64,000 nt of DNA. Source: Nitratireductor thuwali (lineage in GTDB: Bacteria; Pseudomonadota; Alphaproteobacteria; Rhizobiales; Rhizobiaceae). The translations under genes were made by a program, and so were the position numbers. Below are positions 1-8,819 of this stretch, piece by piece (within the stretch, counting starts at the first letter, position 1; each line of letters starts with the position of its first letter). Location: assembly GCF_036621415.1 (NCBI RefSeq), contig NZ_CP030941.1, positions 124,001 through 188,000 on the forward strand. Reading direction: 5' to 3'. The notes beneath the pieces were generated by a model that did not search any database, was not told the origin of the DNA, and saw nothing but the letters and a program-made list of their open reading frames with translations.

Positions 1-898
1 CGTCGGCCTTGGGATGAATGGGATAGATCCCGCCCTTGTAGCCGCCGTCGATGAGATTGCGCATGACCGAATTGCCGATCTTGCCCTGCTCGTTGGAGGC
101 GCCGATGACAGCCACGGCCTTCGGCCGCATGATGCGGTTCATCGCCTCGACAATCTCGTCCTGGCTCGGGCGGTGGCGCGGCTCCGGCTGGCTGTAGTCC
201 ATCACGATGCGCACGTCGGCGGCGATCGCCCCTTCCTTCGTGGCAAACACCGGATTGAGGTCGAGCTCGGAGATCTCCGGATAGTCGCTGATCAGCTCCG
301 ACACGCGCACGATCATGTCGGCGAGCGCGTCGCGGTCGACCGGATCGCCGCCACGCACGCCTTTGAGCATCTCGGCCGCCTGGATGCCGTCGAGCATGGA
401 CAGCGCCTCGTTCTTGTCGAGGGGCGCCAGGCGGAAGGTGATGTCCTTCAGGACCTCCACCAGGATGCCGCCCATGCCAAAGGCAACGAGCTTGCCGAAG
501 CTGCCGTCGGTGACGGCGCCGATGATGACCTCCTGACCGCCCGTCAGCATCTGCTGGACCTGTACGCCCTTGATTTCGGCATCCGCCTTGTAGGCACGCG
601 CATTGGCAATGATGGTGTCGTAGCCCGCCCGGGCCTCCTCCGCCGACTTGACGCCCACGATGACGCCGCCGGCGTCGGTCTTGTGCAGGATGTCCGGCGA
701 GACGATCTTCATCACCACCGGGAATCCCATGCCGGAGGCAAGCGTCGCCGCCTCCTCCGAGCTGGCCGCCACCCCCTCCTGCGGGACTGCAATGCCGTAG
801 GCATCGCACAGCAACTTGCCTTCAGGCGCGGTAAGCGCGTCGCGCCCCTCGGCCTTAACCTTCTCGAACATGTTCCGTATAGCGGTCTTGTCGAGCAT
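1..898 (-). CDS. ADP-forming acyl-CoA ligase, ATP-grasp domain first (partial, 3' end outside window)
   Basis: Reading leftwards, an ATG at 898 preceded by GGGAGGAAA opens a frame that stays open to base 1, about 299 codons. Residues 1-220 look like the ATP-grasp (SucC-like) domain of NDP-forming acyl-CoA synthetases, with VVMKIVSPDILHKTDAGG near the start and an ELDLNPV metal-site motif. From about residue 265 a Rossmann CoA-binding domain begins (KAVAVIGAS). Family members couple a carboxylate and CoA to ATP, giving ADP. The order ATP-grasp then CoA-binding is the swapped layout seen in part of this family. It is divergent from tctCBA and shares operator-like sites with it, so an oxalate or related dicarboxylate substrate is plausible, but substrate is inference. 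The missing C-terminal half should hold the phospho-histidine domain. Confidence 0.85.
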   Translation of the reverse strand, partial: MLDKTAIRNMFEKVKAEGRDALTAPEGKLLCDAYGIAVPQEGVAASSEEAATLASGMGFPVVMKIVSPDILHKTDAGGVIVGVKSAEEARAGYDTIIANARAYKADAEIKGVQVQQMLTGGQEVIIGAVTDGSFGKLVAFGMGGILVEVLKDITFRLAPLDKNEALSMLDGIQAAEMLKGVRGGDPVDRDALADMIVRVSELISDYPEISELDLNPVFATKEGAIAADVRIVMDYSQPEPRHRPSQDEIVEAMNRIMRPKAVAVIGASNEQGKIGNSVMRNLIDGGYKGGIYPIHPKAD

Positions 899-988
899 GT
901 CTTTCCTCCCTTGACCGCCAAGGCGGCCCTTCTGATGGCCGGCTTGGCTTGATGCGTCGCAGCCGTGGTGGCGATCTGTTACTGGTTC

Positions 989-1005
989 TGGCATTTTGTA
1001 TTCCA
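989..1005. promoter_or_regulatory. Operator site A
   Basis: The sequence is TGGCAT-TTTGT-ATTCCA, an inverted repeat of 6-base arms around 5 bases with one mismatch. It overlaps the putative -10 of the leftward acyl-CoA ligase promoter. Its spacing to the TTGACA box (11 bases) is identical to that at site G upstream of the formate dehydrogenase operon. Confidence 0.7.
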
Positions 1006-1176
1006 GAGCATTACCATGTCAAGCCCCATAGCCCGGCGCATCCGCCTTTTGAACGAGACGGCACCTGACGGCGAACGCGAAAGCGCCTGGGCAACACCCG
1101 GCGCGAAAAACCAATTGGTGCAATGCACAAGGCATTAGGACTTGACTCGGTAAGGTTCTTAAGGTGACATACGCGT

Positions 1177-1193
1177 TGGCATACAAAATGCCA
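1177..1193. promoter_or_regulatory. Operator site B
   Basis: The sequence is TGGCAT-ACAAA-ATGCCA, a perfect 6-base inverted repeat about a 5-base centre. It lies 84 bases upstream of the tctC start and just past a TTGACT-N17-TGACAT promoter candidate. Half-site sequence and spacing match the other six sites. The form resembles GntR-family operators; the regulator is unknown. Confidence 0.72.
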
Positions 1194-1274
1194 TGGCAGA
1201 CTGAGCAATCGGGAGCTTGCAGTAGCCTTACGAGTATCGTCCTGAATTTGCTTGGTAAAACGGGAGGAAATCGA

Positions 1275-2270
1275 ATGGCGAGTTTTAAGTTGCGCGGCCT
1301 CGGAATGGCTTTGGCCGCAGGAACGGCCTTTGCGCTCATGCCGCAGGCCACGGCCGCAGACTGGCAACCAAGAAAGCCGGTGGAATTCATAATCATGGCG
1401 GGAACGGGGGGCGGCGCCGATCAGATTGCCCGCCTGATGCAGGGATTGATCCAGAAGAATGATCTGTCTCCCATGCCGTTCATCCCGATCAACAAGGCGG
1501 GAGGATCGGGCGCCGAGGCGCTGCGCTATATCCAGGACAAGGCCGGCGACGACCACACATTGCTGGTCACCTTGAACAGCTTCTACACGACGCCGCTGGT
1601 GCAGGAGGGGCTTGGAGTCGACATCACCAAATTCACGCCGATCGCCCGCATGGCGATCGACACGTTCCTGCTGTGGGTGCCGGCCGACTCCGAGATATCC
1701 GATTTCCAGACCTGGGGCGCCGAGGTGGCGAAAGCCAACAAGGATTTCAAGGTCGGCGGCACGGGCATCGGCCAGGAGGACTCGATCCTGTTCGCCATGC
1801 TCGAAGCCGAGTTCGGTGCGGACGTGACCTACATCCCTTTCCCGGGCGGTGGCGATGTCGCCAAGAGCCTGGTCGGCAAGCACATCGTGTCGACGGTCAA
1901 CAATCCGGCCGAGCAGATGGAATTCTGGCGCGCAAAGCAGAGCCTGCCACTGGTGCAGTTCACCGACGAGCGGATGGAGTCCTTCGCCGATGTGCCCACC
2001 GCGAAAGAACTCGGGCATGATCTGGTTTACTACATGCAGCGCTCGATCAACGGCCCGCCCGGAATGTCTCCCGAGGCGCAGGAATGGTACGTCGACCTGT
2101 TCCAGAAACTCTTCGAGTCACAGGAATGGCAGGATTTCTGCAAATCCGACGGGCTGACCTGCGACGAGTTCGTGGGAGGCGCGGAGCTCGCGACGTTCCA
2201 CAACAATCAGCTGGAGCGCCACAAGGCGCTTATCGATAAAGTCGGCGCCGCCGCAATTACCAGCGACTGA
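1275..2270 (+). CDS. Tripartite tricarboxylate transporter substrate-binding protein (TctC/Bug family)
   Basis: This is a 331-residue periplasmic binding protein. The ATG at 1275 follows GGGAGGAAAT; an upstream in-frame ATG at 1164 lies inside the promoter region and is rejected. Residues 1-28 are a signal peptide with a hydrophobic core and an A-x-A site (ATAA/DW). The mature part starts with the RKPVEFIIMAGTGGGADQIARL segment typical of the Bug fold, whose loop grips a carboxylate. With the two genes that follow (TctB, TctA) it forms a complete ion-coupled TTT importer. Its place next to oxc and frc, and the shared operators, suggest oxalate or another small diacid as ligand; this is inference because Bug ligands cannot be read reliably from sequence. 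Confidence 0.88.
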   Translation: MASFKLRGLGMALAAGTAFALMPQATAADWQPRKPVEFIIMAGTGGGADQIARLMQGLIQKNDLSPMPFIPINKAGGSGAEALRYIQDKAGDDHTLLVTLNSFYTTPLVQEGLGVDITKFTPIARMAIDTFLLWVPADSEISDFQTWGAEVAKANKDFKVGGTGIGQEDSILFAMLEAEFGADVTYIPFPGGGDVAKSLVGKHIVSTVNNPAEQMEFWRAKQSLPLVQFTDERMESFADVPTAKELGHDLVYYMQRSINGPPGMSPEAQEWYVDLFQKLFESQEWQDFCKSDGLTCDEFVGGAELATFHNNQLERHKALIDKVGAAAITSD

Positions 2271-2288
2271 GGCGAGGCTTGTTTGGCC

Positions 2289-2316
2289 GAGGGGATTTCC
2301 GAAGGGAGATCCCCTC
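2289..2316 (+). other. Intercistronic hairpin 1, tctC-tctB
   Basis: GAGGGGAT (2289-2296) pairs with ATCCCCTC (2309-2316) across a 12-base loop. It begins 18 bases after the tctC stop. No T-run follows, so it is more likely a partial terminator or a 3' end stabiliser that keeps the binding-protein message abundant than a full terminator. Confidence 0.55.
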
Positions 2317-2340
2317 CCTCGACATAGCGGGCTATCTCTA

Positions 2341-2364
2341 GGCCGATATGCAACGATATCGGCC
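2341..2364 (+). other. Intercistronic hairpin 2, tctC-tctB
   Basis: GGCCGATAT (2341-2349) and ATATCGGCC (2356-2364) form a perfect 9-bp stem with a 6-base loop, just before the tctB ribosome binding site at 2371. It could stabilise mRNA ends or reduce translation of tctB relative to tctC. Confidence 0.55.
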
Positions 2365-2386
2365 GGCTTTGGGAGGAGTATTGGGA

Positions 2387-2893
2387 ATGACTGTTCGCAC
2401 GGCAGAATTTACCGCAGCACTGCTGCTCATTCTGGCTTCGCTCGGGCTCATGTGGAAAAGCACGGATGGCCTGTCCATCGGCTGGATCAGCGGCGCCGGT
2501 CCCGGCTCCGGTTTCTGGCCCTTCTGGTTGTCGGTCATCATGCTCCTTTCGAGCATCGCGATACTGATACGCTGCTACCTGCAAGCGACGCCGGAATCGC
2601 GCGACACCTCTTCCTTCGTTGACCGGGAAACCGTGTGGATCGTCGGCCTGACCGTCCTGGCCCTGTTTTTCCTTCTGCTCGCCTCCTCTTTCGTAGGCAT
2701 GTATCTGTCCCTGATGGCCTTCTTGCTCTTCTATTTAAGATTTCTCGGAGGTCATTCATGGAGGCTGTCGATCGCCTTGATGATATTCATCCCGTCCTTC
2801 GTATTCTTTTTCTTTGAATATCTAATGACAATTCCACTGCCAAAAGGAATCACAGAACCTTTGTTCTTCCCGATATACAGGTTGATCTACTGA
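2387..2893 (+). CDS. Tripartite tricarboxylate transporter small membrane subunit (TctB family)
   Basis: This 168-residue protein has four predicted membrane segments, near residues 8-25, 45-65, 80-105 and 112-145. The N-terminal part carries the family motif in which a glycine-rich loop follows the first segment (SGAGPGSGFWPFW). The ATG at 2387 is preceded by GGGAGGAG; an ATG 13 codons upstream lies inside the hairpin and is unlikely. TctB is the small integral subunit of TTT systems and is needed for uptake together with TctA. The gene sits 80 bases before tctA in the same direction, so the two are almost certainly co-transcribed. Confidence 0.85.
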   Translation: MTVRTAEFTAALLLILASLGLMWKSTDGLSIGWISGAGPGSGFWPFWLSVIMLLSSIAILIRCYLQATPESRDTSSFVDRETVWIVGLTVLALFFLLLASSFVGMYLSLMAFLLFYLRFLGGHSWRLSIALMIFIPSFVFFFFEYLMTIPLPKGITEPLFFPIYRLIY

Positions 2894-2973
2894 CCTGAGG
2901 CCCTCCCAACAAACCCACCGCAAGTTTTCGCGCGACGCAGCGCGTATAAACGGAACACAGGAAGGTATTGGCA

Positions 2974-4503
2974 ATGGAATCGGTACTCATCCCGCTAATG
3001 GGCGGCCTGGCCGACGCTCTTCAGCCATTGAATCTGACCATGCTCGTCATCGGCTGCCTCATCGGCCTGTTCGTCGGTGCAATGCCTGGGCTCGGTTCGG
3101 TAAACGGTGTGGCGATCCTGCTGCCGGTGACCTTCCTGGTGCCGCCCGACGCTGCGATCATCTTCCTTGCGGCCGTCTATTACGGTGCCATGTATGGCGG
3201 TGCGGTCTCATCGATCACGCTGGGCATCCCCGGCGCCTCGACGGCGGTTGCCACGGTCTTCGACGGGCGGCCCATGGCGCAAGGCGGAAAGGCTGATCAG
3301 GCACTGTTGACCGCGGCGATCGCCTCCTTCATCGGCGGAACGATCTCTGTCGTGCTGTTCACCCTTTTCGCGCCGCCGCTCGCTGCCTTCGCGTTGAAAT
3401 TCGGGCCAGCGGAGGAATTCGCGCTGATGATGCTGGCCTTCGCCACGTTCGTCGGCCTCGGCGGCGGCGACATAGCCAAGACCATCTGCTCGATTGTCAT
3501 CGGCCTCGTCCTGGCGACGATCGGCCTGGATATCATTTCCGGCAAGCCGCGCCTGATCTTCTTCGACATTTCCGGCTTCTTCCACGGCGTCAACTTCCTC
3601 GTCCTGGCCATCGGCATTTACGGCATCGGCGAGATGCTGTGGACGCTGGAGCAAACCAAGGGCGACGTACAGGCGCACCGTGTGACCGCGGGATTGCGGT
3701 CGATCAAAGAGCATCTCAAGCGCATCAAGAGTTACATCGTCCCCGCCAGCCTCAGCGGCCTGCTTGGTTATTTCGTCGGCATCCTGCCGGCGGCAGGCGC
3801 CACGCCCGCCTCGCTGATGGCCTACGGCATGACAAAGGCGCTGTCGAACGATCCCGACAGTTTTGGCAAGGGCAACATGAAAGGCGTCGCCGCCCCCGAA
3901 GCGGCGAACAATGCCGCCTCCACCGGTTCGATGCTGCCCATGATCACGCTGGGCATTCCCGGATCGCCGACAACGGCGATCCTTTTGGGCGGCATGATCA
4001 TCTGGGGCCTGCGGCCAGGGCCACTGCTGTTCACCGAGCATCCGGACTTCGTTTGGGGGCTCGTGGGGTCGCTCTATTTCGCCAATATCGTCAGCGTGCT
4101 CCTGAATATCGCACTCATTCCGCTTTTCGTGCGCGTGCTGACGCTCAAGTTCACCATCCTGGCGCCGATCATCTTCGTGCTTTGCATCGTCGGCGGCTAC
4201 GCGCCCACCCAGACCATGCACGATCTTTGGCTGATGCTGCTGTTCGGCGTCGTCGGCTATCTGCTGCGCAAGCTCGACTATCCGGTAGCGCCAGCGGTGC
4301 TGGCCATCGTCCTCGGCCCCCTCGCCGAGCGCTCGCTGCGCCAGTCTCTTCTATCTTCCCAAGGCGACCCGCTGATCTTCGTCGAGCGGCCGCTCTCGGC
4401 AATCTTCATGCTCGTCGCGGTGGCGCTCTTCGTCTATCCGCTGGCCCTGCGCTGGTGGCGCACGCGGCGTGCCAGCAACAAGGTCGTGCCGGCCGGCGAA
4501 TAG
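2974..4503 (+). CDS. Tripartite tricarboxylate transporter large permease (TctA family)
   Basis: This 509-residue polytopic protein has about 12 hydrophobic segments. The hallmark TctA loops are present: GAMPGLGSVNGVAILLP near residue 40 and the second-half counterpart GILPAAGATPASL near residue 268, both glycine/proline rich and known to be conserved in the family. The ATG at 2974 is chosen over a TTG two codons upstream because AGGAAGG ends 8 bases before it. It forms the translocation pore of the TTT importer. The hairpin at 4545-4574 follows, closing the tctCBA operon. The operon is governed by operator sites A and B. Confidence 0.9.
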   Translation: MESVLIPLMGGLADALQPLNLTMLVIGCLIGLFVGAMPGLGSVNGVAILLPVTFLVPPDAAIIFLAAVYYGAMYGGAVSSITLGIPGASTAVATVFDGRPMAQGGKADQALLTAAIASFIGGTISVVLFTLFAPPLAAFALKFGPAEEFALMMLAFATFVGLGGGDIAKTICSIVIGLVLATIGLDIISGKPRLIFFDISGFFHGVNFLVLAIGIYGIGEMLWTLEQTKGDVQAHRVTAGLRSIKEHLKRIKSYIVPASLSGLLGYFVGILPAAGATPASLMAYGMTKALSNDPDSFGKGNMKGVAAPEAANNAASTGSMLPMITLGIPGSPTTAILLGGMIIWGLRPGPLLFTEHPDFVWGLVGSLYFANIVSVLLNIALIPLFVRVLTLKFTILAPIIFVLCIVGGYAPTQTMHDLWLMLLFGVVGYLLRKLDYPVAPAVLAIVLGPLAERSLRQSLLSSQGDPLIFVERPLSAIFMLVAVALFVYPLALRWWRTRRASNKVVPAGE

Positions 4504-4544
4504 AAGAGCACTCCTTTTCCAGCCCGCGCGCTGACAGGATATCC

Positions 4545-4574
4545 ACGGCCGCTGCTTCTCCGAGCAGCGGCCGT
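4545..4574 (+). terminator. Hairpin downstream of tctA
   Basis: ACGGCCGCTGC (4545-4555) pairs perfectly with GCAGCGGCCGT (4564-4574) through an 8-base loop. The 11-bp GC-rich stem stands 41 bases after the tctA stop. No clear U-tract follows, so its termination efficiency is uncertain. Confidence 0.65.
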
Positions 4575-4774
4575 CACCGTCTCGGATCGTTCGTATTGCG
4601 GCTTCCGGCGGTTCGTCGAGGCTCCTTGCTGCAAAAAAACGCGAAGCCGCAGCTTGAAATACTGAAACCTCCGCTGCGACACCGCGACGCGGCCTCAATA
4701 ACCCATTGTTTTTAATTGTGAAACCCCTCTCCGTGTGGAGCTATGCTGCACACGCGAAGGTGCTATGCAGCATC

Positions 4775-4791
4775 TGGTATACAAAATCTCA
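4775..4791. promoter_or_regulatory. Operator site C (degenerate)
   Basis: TGGTAT-ACAAA-ATCTCA keeps the left half-site, the central ACAAA and the AT of the right half, but its right arm has diverged. TATACA within it could serve as a -10. It lies 71 bases upstream of the 51-residue gene and is the only such site in the 358-base gap 4504-4861, which otherwise holds the tctA hairpin and nothing else I recognise. Confidence 0.5.
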
Positions 4792-4861
4792 CGAAACCGC
4801 ATTACATCGGGCGCATCGCAAAACCGGGCCGCGAGCGGCTCGCAATCCTCAGGAGAGACGC

Positions 4862-5017
4862 ATGGACACGCATCGCAACATCGAGAAGCTTTCCAATCGG
4901 GATCAGCGGTGGCTCGGCCTTGGCCTGGCGTTCGGCGCCCTGCTCAAGCAGATCTTCGACAACAAGGACACGAGGGGCGGCGCTAACGTGCAGCCGGATG
5001 CCTGTCACCAGCTATAG
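4862..5017 (+). CDS. 51-residue orphan protein within the oxalate regulon
   Basis: The ATG at 4862 follows CAGGAGAGACGC, a good ribosome binding site, and the frame ends with TAG at 5017. The product begins MDTHRNIEKLSNRDQRWLGL. Residues 18-29 are a short apolar stretch (LGLGLAFGALLK) too short for a sure membrane span, followed by a charged tail with one Cys near the end. I do not recognise a family. It stands alone as a transcription unit, with a degenerate operator upstream and a textbook terminator 25 bases downstream, between the transporter and oxc. These flanking signals are the main reason to call it a gene. Candidates are a small regulator, an enzyme-activity modulator or a membrane-associated peptide; nothing decides between them. 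Confidence 0.6.
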   Translation: MDTHRNIEKLSNRDQRWLGLGLAFGALLKQIFDNKDTRGGANVQPDACHQL

Positions 5018-5041
5018 TCCCGCCCATCCATGGCGAATACC

Positions 5042-5074
5042 AAGGGCCGCTTCCGTTCCGCGGCCCTTTTCTTT
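5042..5074 (+). terminator. Rho-independent terminator after the 51-residue gene
   Basis: AAGGGCCGC (5042-5050) pairs with GCGGCCCTT (5060-5068) across a 9-base loop, followed by TTCTTT. This is the clearest intrinsic terminator in the left half of the window. Confidence 0.88.
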
Positions 5075-5292
5075 GGCCTTCTCTTGGCGGCCGCACGCCA
5101 CCGGCTGGCCTCTATTGGGGACCGCAGCCTTATCGGGGCGCCGAGAGCGGCGGAAACGACGCCATCCACCGCGTTCCGCCGAAATCTTCGCCGGCCCTCA
5201 TCCTCCCAAAATCGGTGAACCTGAACCGCCCGCGCCTGGTTGAGGCCGGTCCGGCCGGCCCGCGCGCTCGGCAGCTGGGGCGGTTTGACTTT

Positions 5293-5309
5293 TGGTATTA
5301 GTTATGCCA
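5293..5309. promoter_or_regulatory. Operator site D upstream of oxc
   Basis: The sequence is TGGTAT-TAGTT-ATGCCA. Arms are perfect apart from one T:C position, with the standard 5-base centre. A TTGACT at 5285-5290 abuts it, so the operator occupies the promoter spacer. It is 116 bases upstream of the oxc start. Confidence 0.7.
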
Positions 5310-5424
5310 GAAATCGATGAACGACCACGCTGGTTTGCGGCTGCATGCCGAACGTCGCACGAGATGACTGCCGGGCGTCGAGGGACCCGCAAACGGCACG
5401 GTCGAAGAGGAGGAAACGCCCCAA

Positions 5425-7164
5425 ATGACAATCGCCACAAAGGTTGAATCGTCGGTGCCCGGCGAAGAACGGGAACTAACGGACGGCTTTCATCTTATTA
5501 TCGACGCGCTCAAGCTCAACGGGCTCAACACCATCTATGGCGTGCCCGGCATTCCAATCACGGATTTCGGCCGTATGGCACAGGCCGAGGGCATCCGCGT
5601 TATCTCCTTCAGGCATGAGCAGCATGCCGGCTATGCGGCGGGAATTGCCGGCTTCCTGACGAAGAAGCCCGGAATCTGCCTGACCGTGTCGGCGCCCGGC
5701 TTCCTGAATGGCCTGACGGCGCTTGCCAATGCCACGACCAACTGCTTCCCGATGATCCTGATCTCGGGTTCGTCCGAACGCGAGATCGTGGACCTGCAGC
5801 AGGGCGACTATGAGGAGATGGACCAGCTTGCCATCGCCAAGCCGCTTTGCAAGGCCGCTTTCCGCGTGCTGCATGCCGAAGATATCGGCATCGGCGTGGC
5901 GCGCGCCATCCGCGCCGCCGTTTCGGGCCGGCCGGGCGGCGTCTATCTCGATCTGCCGGCGAAGCTCTTCCCCCAGGTGATGGAGGCGGAGGCTGGGCGC
6001 AAGTCGCTCGTCAAGGTCATCGATCCGGCGCCGGCGCAGATCCCCGCGCCATCGGCAATTGAGCGCGCGCTCGATGTGCTTAGGGGCGCCAAACGTCCTC
6101 TCATCATTCTTGGCAAGGGCGCGGCCTATGCCCAGGCCGACGAGGAAATCCGTGCATTTGTGGAAAAAAGCGGCGCGCCGTTCCTGCAGATGAGCATGGC
6201 TAAGGGCTTGCTGCCCGATGTGCATCCGCAATCGGCGGGCGCGGCGCGGTCGACGGTCCTGAAGAATTCCGACGTGGTGATGCTGATCGGCGCGCGCCTC
6301 AACTGGCTCTTGTCGCACGGCAAGGGCAAGGCTTGGGGCGAACCTGGTTCGAAACAATTCATCCAGATCGACATCGAGCCGAAGGAGATGGATTCGAATG
6401 TCGAGATCGCGGCGCCCTTGGTCGGCGATATCGGATCCTGTGTTTCGGCCCTCCTTGAAGGTCTTGGCGACAACTGGCCGATGCCGCCCGGGGATTGGAT
6501 CGACGCGGTCGAGACCAAGAAGCAGGAAAACATCACCAAAATGGCGTTGCGCCTGAAGAAGAACTCGACGCCGATGGACTTCCACGGCGCCCTCGGCGCG
6601 TTGCGCACGGTCGTTAAGGAGCGGCCCGACGCCATTCTGGTCAATGAGGGAGCCAACACGCTCGACCTCGCGCGCGGCATCATTGATATGTACCAGCCGC
6701 GTAAGCGGCTCGATGTCGGCACCTGGGGCGTCATGGGCGTCGGCATGGGCTCGGCGATCGCCGCGGCCGTCGAGACCGGCAAGCCCGTGCTGGCGGTCGA
6801 AGGAGATTCCGCCTTTGGCTTCTGCGGCATGGAGGTGGAGACGATCTGCCGCTACAACCTGCCGGTCTGCATCGTCATCTTCAACAACAACGGCATCTAC
6901 CGCGGCACCGACGTCAACTCGACGGGCGGCGCAGATGCCGCGACGACTGTCTTCGTCAAGGACGCGCGCTACGACAGGATGATGGAGGCCTTTGGCGGCG
7001 CAGGCGCCAATGTAACCACGCCGGATGAGCTCTATCGGGCCGTCAGCGAGGCGATGGATTCGGGCAGGCCCACCCTCGTCAATGCGGTCATAGACCCCGC
7101 GGCCGGCACCGAAAGCGGCCGCATCGGCAATCTCAACCCACAAAGCGTCGTCGGAAAGAAATAA
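5425..7164 (+). CDS. oxc: Oxalyl-CoA decarboxylase
   Basis: This 579-residue thiamine-diphosphate enzyme converts oxalyl-CoA to formyl-CoA and CO2. The N-terminal pyrimidine-binding domain carries the catalytic glutamate in [12 protein letters not shown] (Glu65) and the segment [10 protein letters not shown] known from Oxc. A central domain spans roughly residues 200-340, and the C-terminal pyrophosphate-binding motif begins GDSAFGF near residue 460 and ends IFNNNGIY about 27 residues later. The length and these stretches match the Oxalobacter formigenes and E. coli YfdU enzymes closely. The ATG at 5425 follows GAGGAGGAA. frc starts 10 bases after its stop, so the two enzymes of the oxalate cycle are translated together. 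Confidence 0.96.
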   Translation: MTIATKVESSVPGEERELTDGFHLIIDALKLNGLNTIYGVPGIPITDFGRMAQAEGIRVISFRHEQHAGYAAGIAGFLTKKPGICLTVSAPGFLNGLTALANATTNCFPMILISGSSEREIVDLQQGDYEEMDQLAIAKPLCKAAFRVLHAEDIGIGVARAIRAAVSGRPGGVYLDLPAKLFPQVMEAEAGRKSLVKVIDPAPAQIPAPSAIERALDVLRGAKRPLIILGKGAAYAQADEEIRAFVEKSGAPFLQMSMAKGLLPDVHPQSAGAARSTVLKNSDVVMLIGARLNWLLSHGKGKAWGEPGSKQFIQIDIEPKEMDSNVEIAAPLVGDIGSCVSALLEGLGDNWPMPPGDWIDAVETKKQENITKMALRLKKNSTPMDFHGALGALRTVVKERPDAILVNEGANTLDLARGIIDMYQPRKRLDVGTWGVMGVGMGSAIAAAVETGKPVLAVEGDSAFGFCGMEVETICRYNLPVCIVIFNNNGIYRGTDVNSTGGADAATTVFVKDARYDRMMEAFGGAGANVTTPDELYRAVSEAMDSGRPTLVNAVIDPAAGTESGRIGNLNPQSVVGKK

Positions 7165-7174
7165 GGAGCCCACC

Positions 7175-8449
7175 ATGAAAGCGCTCGAAGGCGTCCGCAT
7201 CCTCGATTTCACCCATGTTCAGTCGGGTCCGACCTGTACGCAGTTGCTTGCCTGGTTCGGCGCTGACGTCATCAAGGTTGAACGGCCCGGTGTCGGAGAC
7301 ATCACGCGCGGTCAGTTGCGCGACTTGCCCGATGCCGACAGCCTCTATTTCACCATGCTCAACCACAACAAGCGCTCGATCACGCTCAACACCAAGACCG
7401 CCGACGGCAAAAAGGTCCTGGAAGCGTTGATCAAGCAGTGCGACGTGATGGTGGAGAATTTCGCGCCGGGCGCGCTCGACCGCATGGGCTTTACCTGGGA
7501 GCGCATCCAGGAGCTCAACCCGGCGATGATCGTCGCCTCCATCAAGGGGTTCGGTCCGGGTCCGTACCAGGACTGCAAGGTCTATGAGAACGTCGCCCAG
7601 TGCACCGGCGGGGCGGCTTCCACCACCGGCTTCCGCGACGGGCTGCCGCTGGTGACCGGTGCGCAGATCGGCGATTCGGGCACCGGCCTGCATCTGTGCC
7701 TCGGCATCGTCACGGCGCTTTACCAGCGCACCAGGACCGGGCGCGGCCAGAAAGTATCGGCCGCCATGCAGGATGGAGTGCTCAATCTGTGCCGCGTCAA
7801 GCTGCGCGACCAGCAGCGCCTCGCACACGGCCCGCTGAAGGAATACAGCCAGTATGGCGAAGGCATTGAGTTCGGCGACACGGTGCCGCGTGCCGGCAAC
7901 GATTCCGGCGGCGGGCAACCCGGCCGCATCCTCAAGTGCAAGGGCTGGGAGACCGACCCTAACGCCTATATCTATTTCATCACGCAGGCGCCGGTATGGG
8001 AGGCGATCTGCGACGTGATCGGTGAGCCCGGCTGGAAAACCGATCCCGATTACGCCAAGCCCGATGCCCGACTGCCCCGGCTCGAGGAAATCTTTGCGCG
8101 GATCGAGAAATGGACCCAGACGCTCGTCAAGTTCGAAGTGATGGACATTCTCAACGCCAGGGATATTCCCTGCGGCCCCATCCTCTCGATGAAGGAGCTG
8201 GCCGAAGACGCTTCGCTGCGCGCCACCGGCACGGTGGTCGAAGTCGAGCACCCCGTTCGCGGAACATATCTGTCGGTCGGCAATCCCATCAAGCTCTCCG
8301 ATAGCCCCACCGAGGTGCGACGTTCGCCCCTGCTCGGCGAGCACACGGACGAGATCCTGCGCGAGGTGCTTCAGTTCGACGACGAGACGATCGCTGATCT
8401 GCAGAAGGGCGGGGCGCTCGGAGACCTTGTCAAAATGGCCGCCGAATAA
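7175..8449 (+). CDS. frc: Formyl-CoA:oxalate CoA-transferase
   Basis: This 424-residue class III (CaiB/BaiF family) CoA-transferase swaps CoA from formyl-CoA to oxalate, releasing formate and regenerating oxalyl-CoA for Oxc. It starts [19 protein letters not shown], the usual Frc opening, and the catalytic aspartate is Asp167 in AQIGDSGTG (Asp169 in O. formigenes). The glycine-rich loop SGGGQP that closes over the active site in Frc lies near residue 245. Family length is about 428, so the gene is complete. It sits directly behind oxc. Formate made here would feed the formate dehydrogenases farther right. Confidence 0.96.
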   Translation: MKALEGVRILDFTHVQSGPTCTQLLAWFGADVIKVERPGVGDITRGQLRDLPDADSLYFTMLNHNKRSITLNTKTADGKKVLEALIKQCDVMVENFAPGALDRMGFTWERIQELNPAMIVASIKGFGPGPYQDCKVYENVAQCTGGAASTTGFRDGLPLVTGAQIGDSGTGLHLCLGIVTALYQRTRTGRGQKVSAAMQDGVLNLCRVKLRDQQRLAHGPLKEYSQYGEGIEFGDTVPRAGNDSGGGQPGRILKCKGWETDPNAYIYFITQAPVWEAICDVIGEPGWKTDPDYAKPDARLPRLEEIFARIEKWTQTLVKFEVMDILNARDIPCGPILSMKELAEDASLRATGTVVEVEHPVRGTYLSVGNPIKLSDSPTEVRRSPLLGEHTDEILREVLQFDDETIADLQKGGALGDLVKMAAE

Positions 8450-8819
8450 ACCCGCTGCCATTCCCCAGGAAGGGGACTGAGGCGGCACTTACGGCATCGG
8501 CCCGAACATCGGAACCGATCTTCGTAGAGCACGATACGTAGATTCAAAACCCGGTGCGTGTGAATGGACGTACGGCGCGCCAGCTGCCGCCGTCGTCCTT
8601 TCTGCCGGGTCATCTCATGGTCAGCACGCGGTCGGCGCCAGAACGGCGGGCGGGTGGAAAGACTTTCCTTCCTCAGGCGCCGCTCCGTTTCCAGTTGCAG
8701 CCGCAGTCCCAGCCCCTGCCGTCCCACTTCCGATTGACAGTCATGATGCCGATTGGCATTATGTATACCATCACTGATCGGCAGAGCGCGAACCGGCCAT
8801 TCGTGGGAGGAGGCAGCAT
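8450..8819. other. Non-coding gap between frc and the SucC-like gene
   Basis: This 370-base gap holds the promoter and operator at 8734-8770. A weak CCCC-AGGAA-GGGG hairpin lies about 15 bases after the frc stop. A frame from 8554 to 8823 has no ribosome binding site and crosses the promoter, so I do not count it as a gene. Confidence 0.5.
8734..8770 (+). promoter_or_regulatory. Promoter with overlapping operator site E
   Basis: TTGACA (8734-8739) is followed after 17 bases by CATTAT (8757-8762), the best sigma70-type promoter in the region. The palindrome TGGCAT-TATGT-ATACCA (8754-8770) covers the -10 hexamer, the classic position for a repressor. Confidence 0.75.

Larger units (their letters stand above)
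899..1274. promoter_or_regulatory. Divergent regulatory region between acyl-CoA ligase and tctCBA
   Basis: This 376-base gap holds two copies of the palindrome that recurs across the oxalate/formate island (989-1005 and 1177-1193). On the minus strand a TTGACA (reverse complement of 1017-1022) lies 16 bases from TACAAA, and the first palindrome covers that -10. On the plus strand TTGACT (1142-1147) is 17 bases from TGACAT (1165-1170), with the second palindrome just downstream, where it could block initiation. I see no gene in the gap. Confidence 0.6.
5018..5424. other. Non-coding gap between the 51-residue gene and oxc
   Basis: This 407-base stretch contains the terminator at 5042-5074 and the oxc promoter/operator at 5285-5309. 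The middle part, 5075-5280, is GC-rich; short open frames there lack ribosome binding sites and coding character, and I see nothing else in it. Confidence 0.5.

Noticed and set aside
1164..1274. 37-codon N-terminal extension of the tctC product
   Set aside because: It would cover operator B and remove the signal peptide from the N terminus; the ATG at 1275 has the better site.
2953..2957. GGAAC as a stress promoter upstream of tctA
   Set aside because: No GTT element at the right distance; it is next to the ribosome binding site inside an operon.
5476..7212. Long open frame antisense to oxc
   Set aside because: It mirrors the high-GC codon pattern of oxc; no ribosome binding site, and the product is His/Arg/Asp-rich without a known fold.
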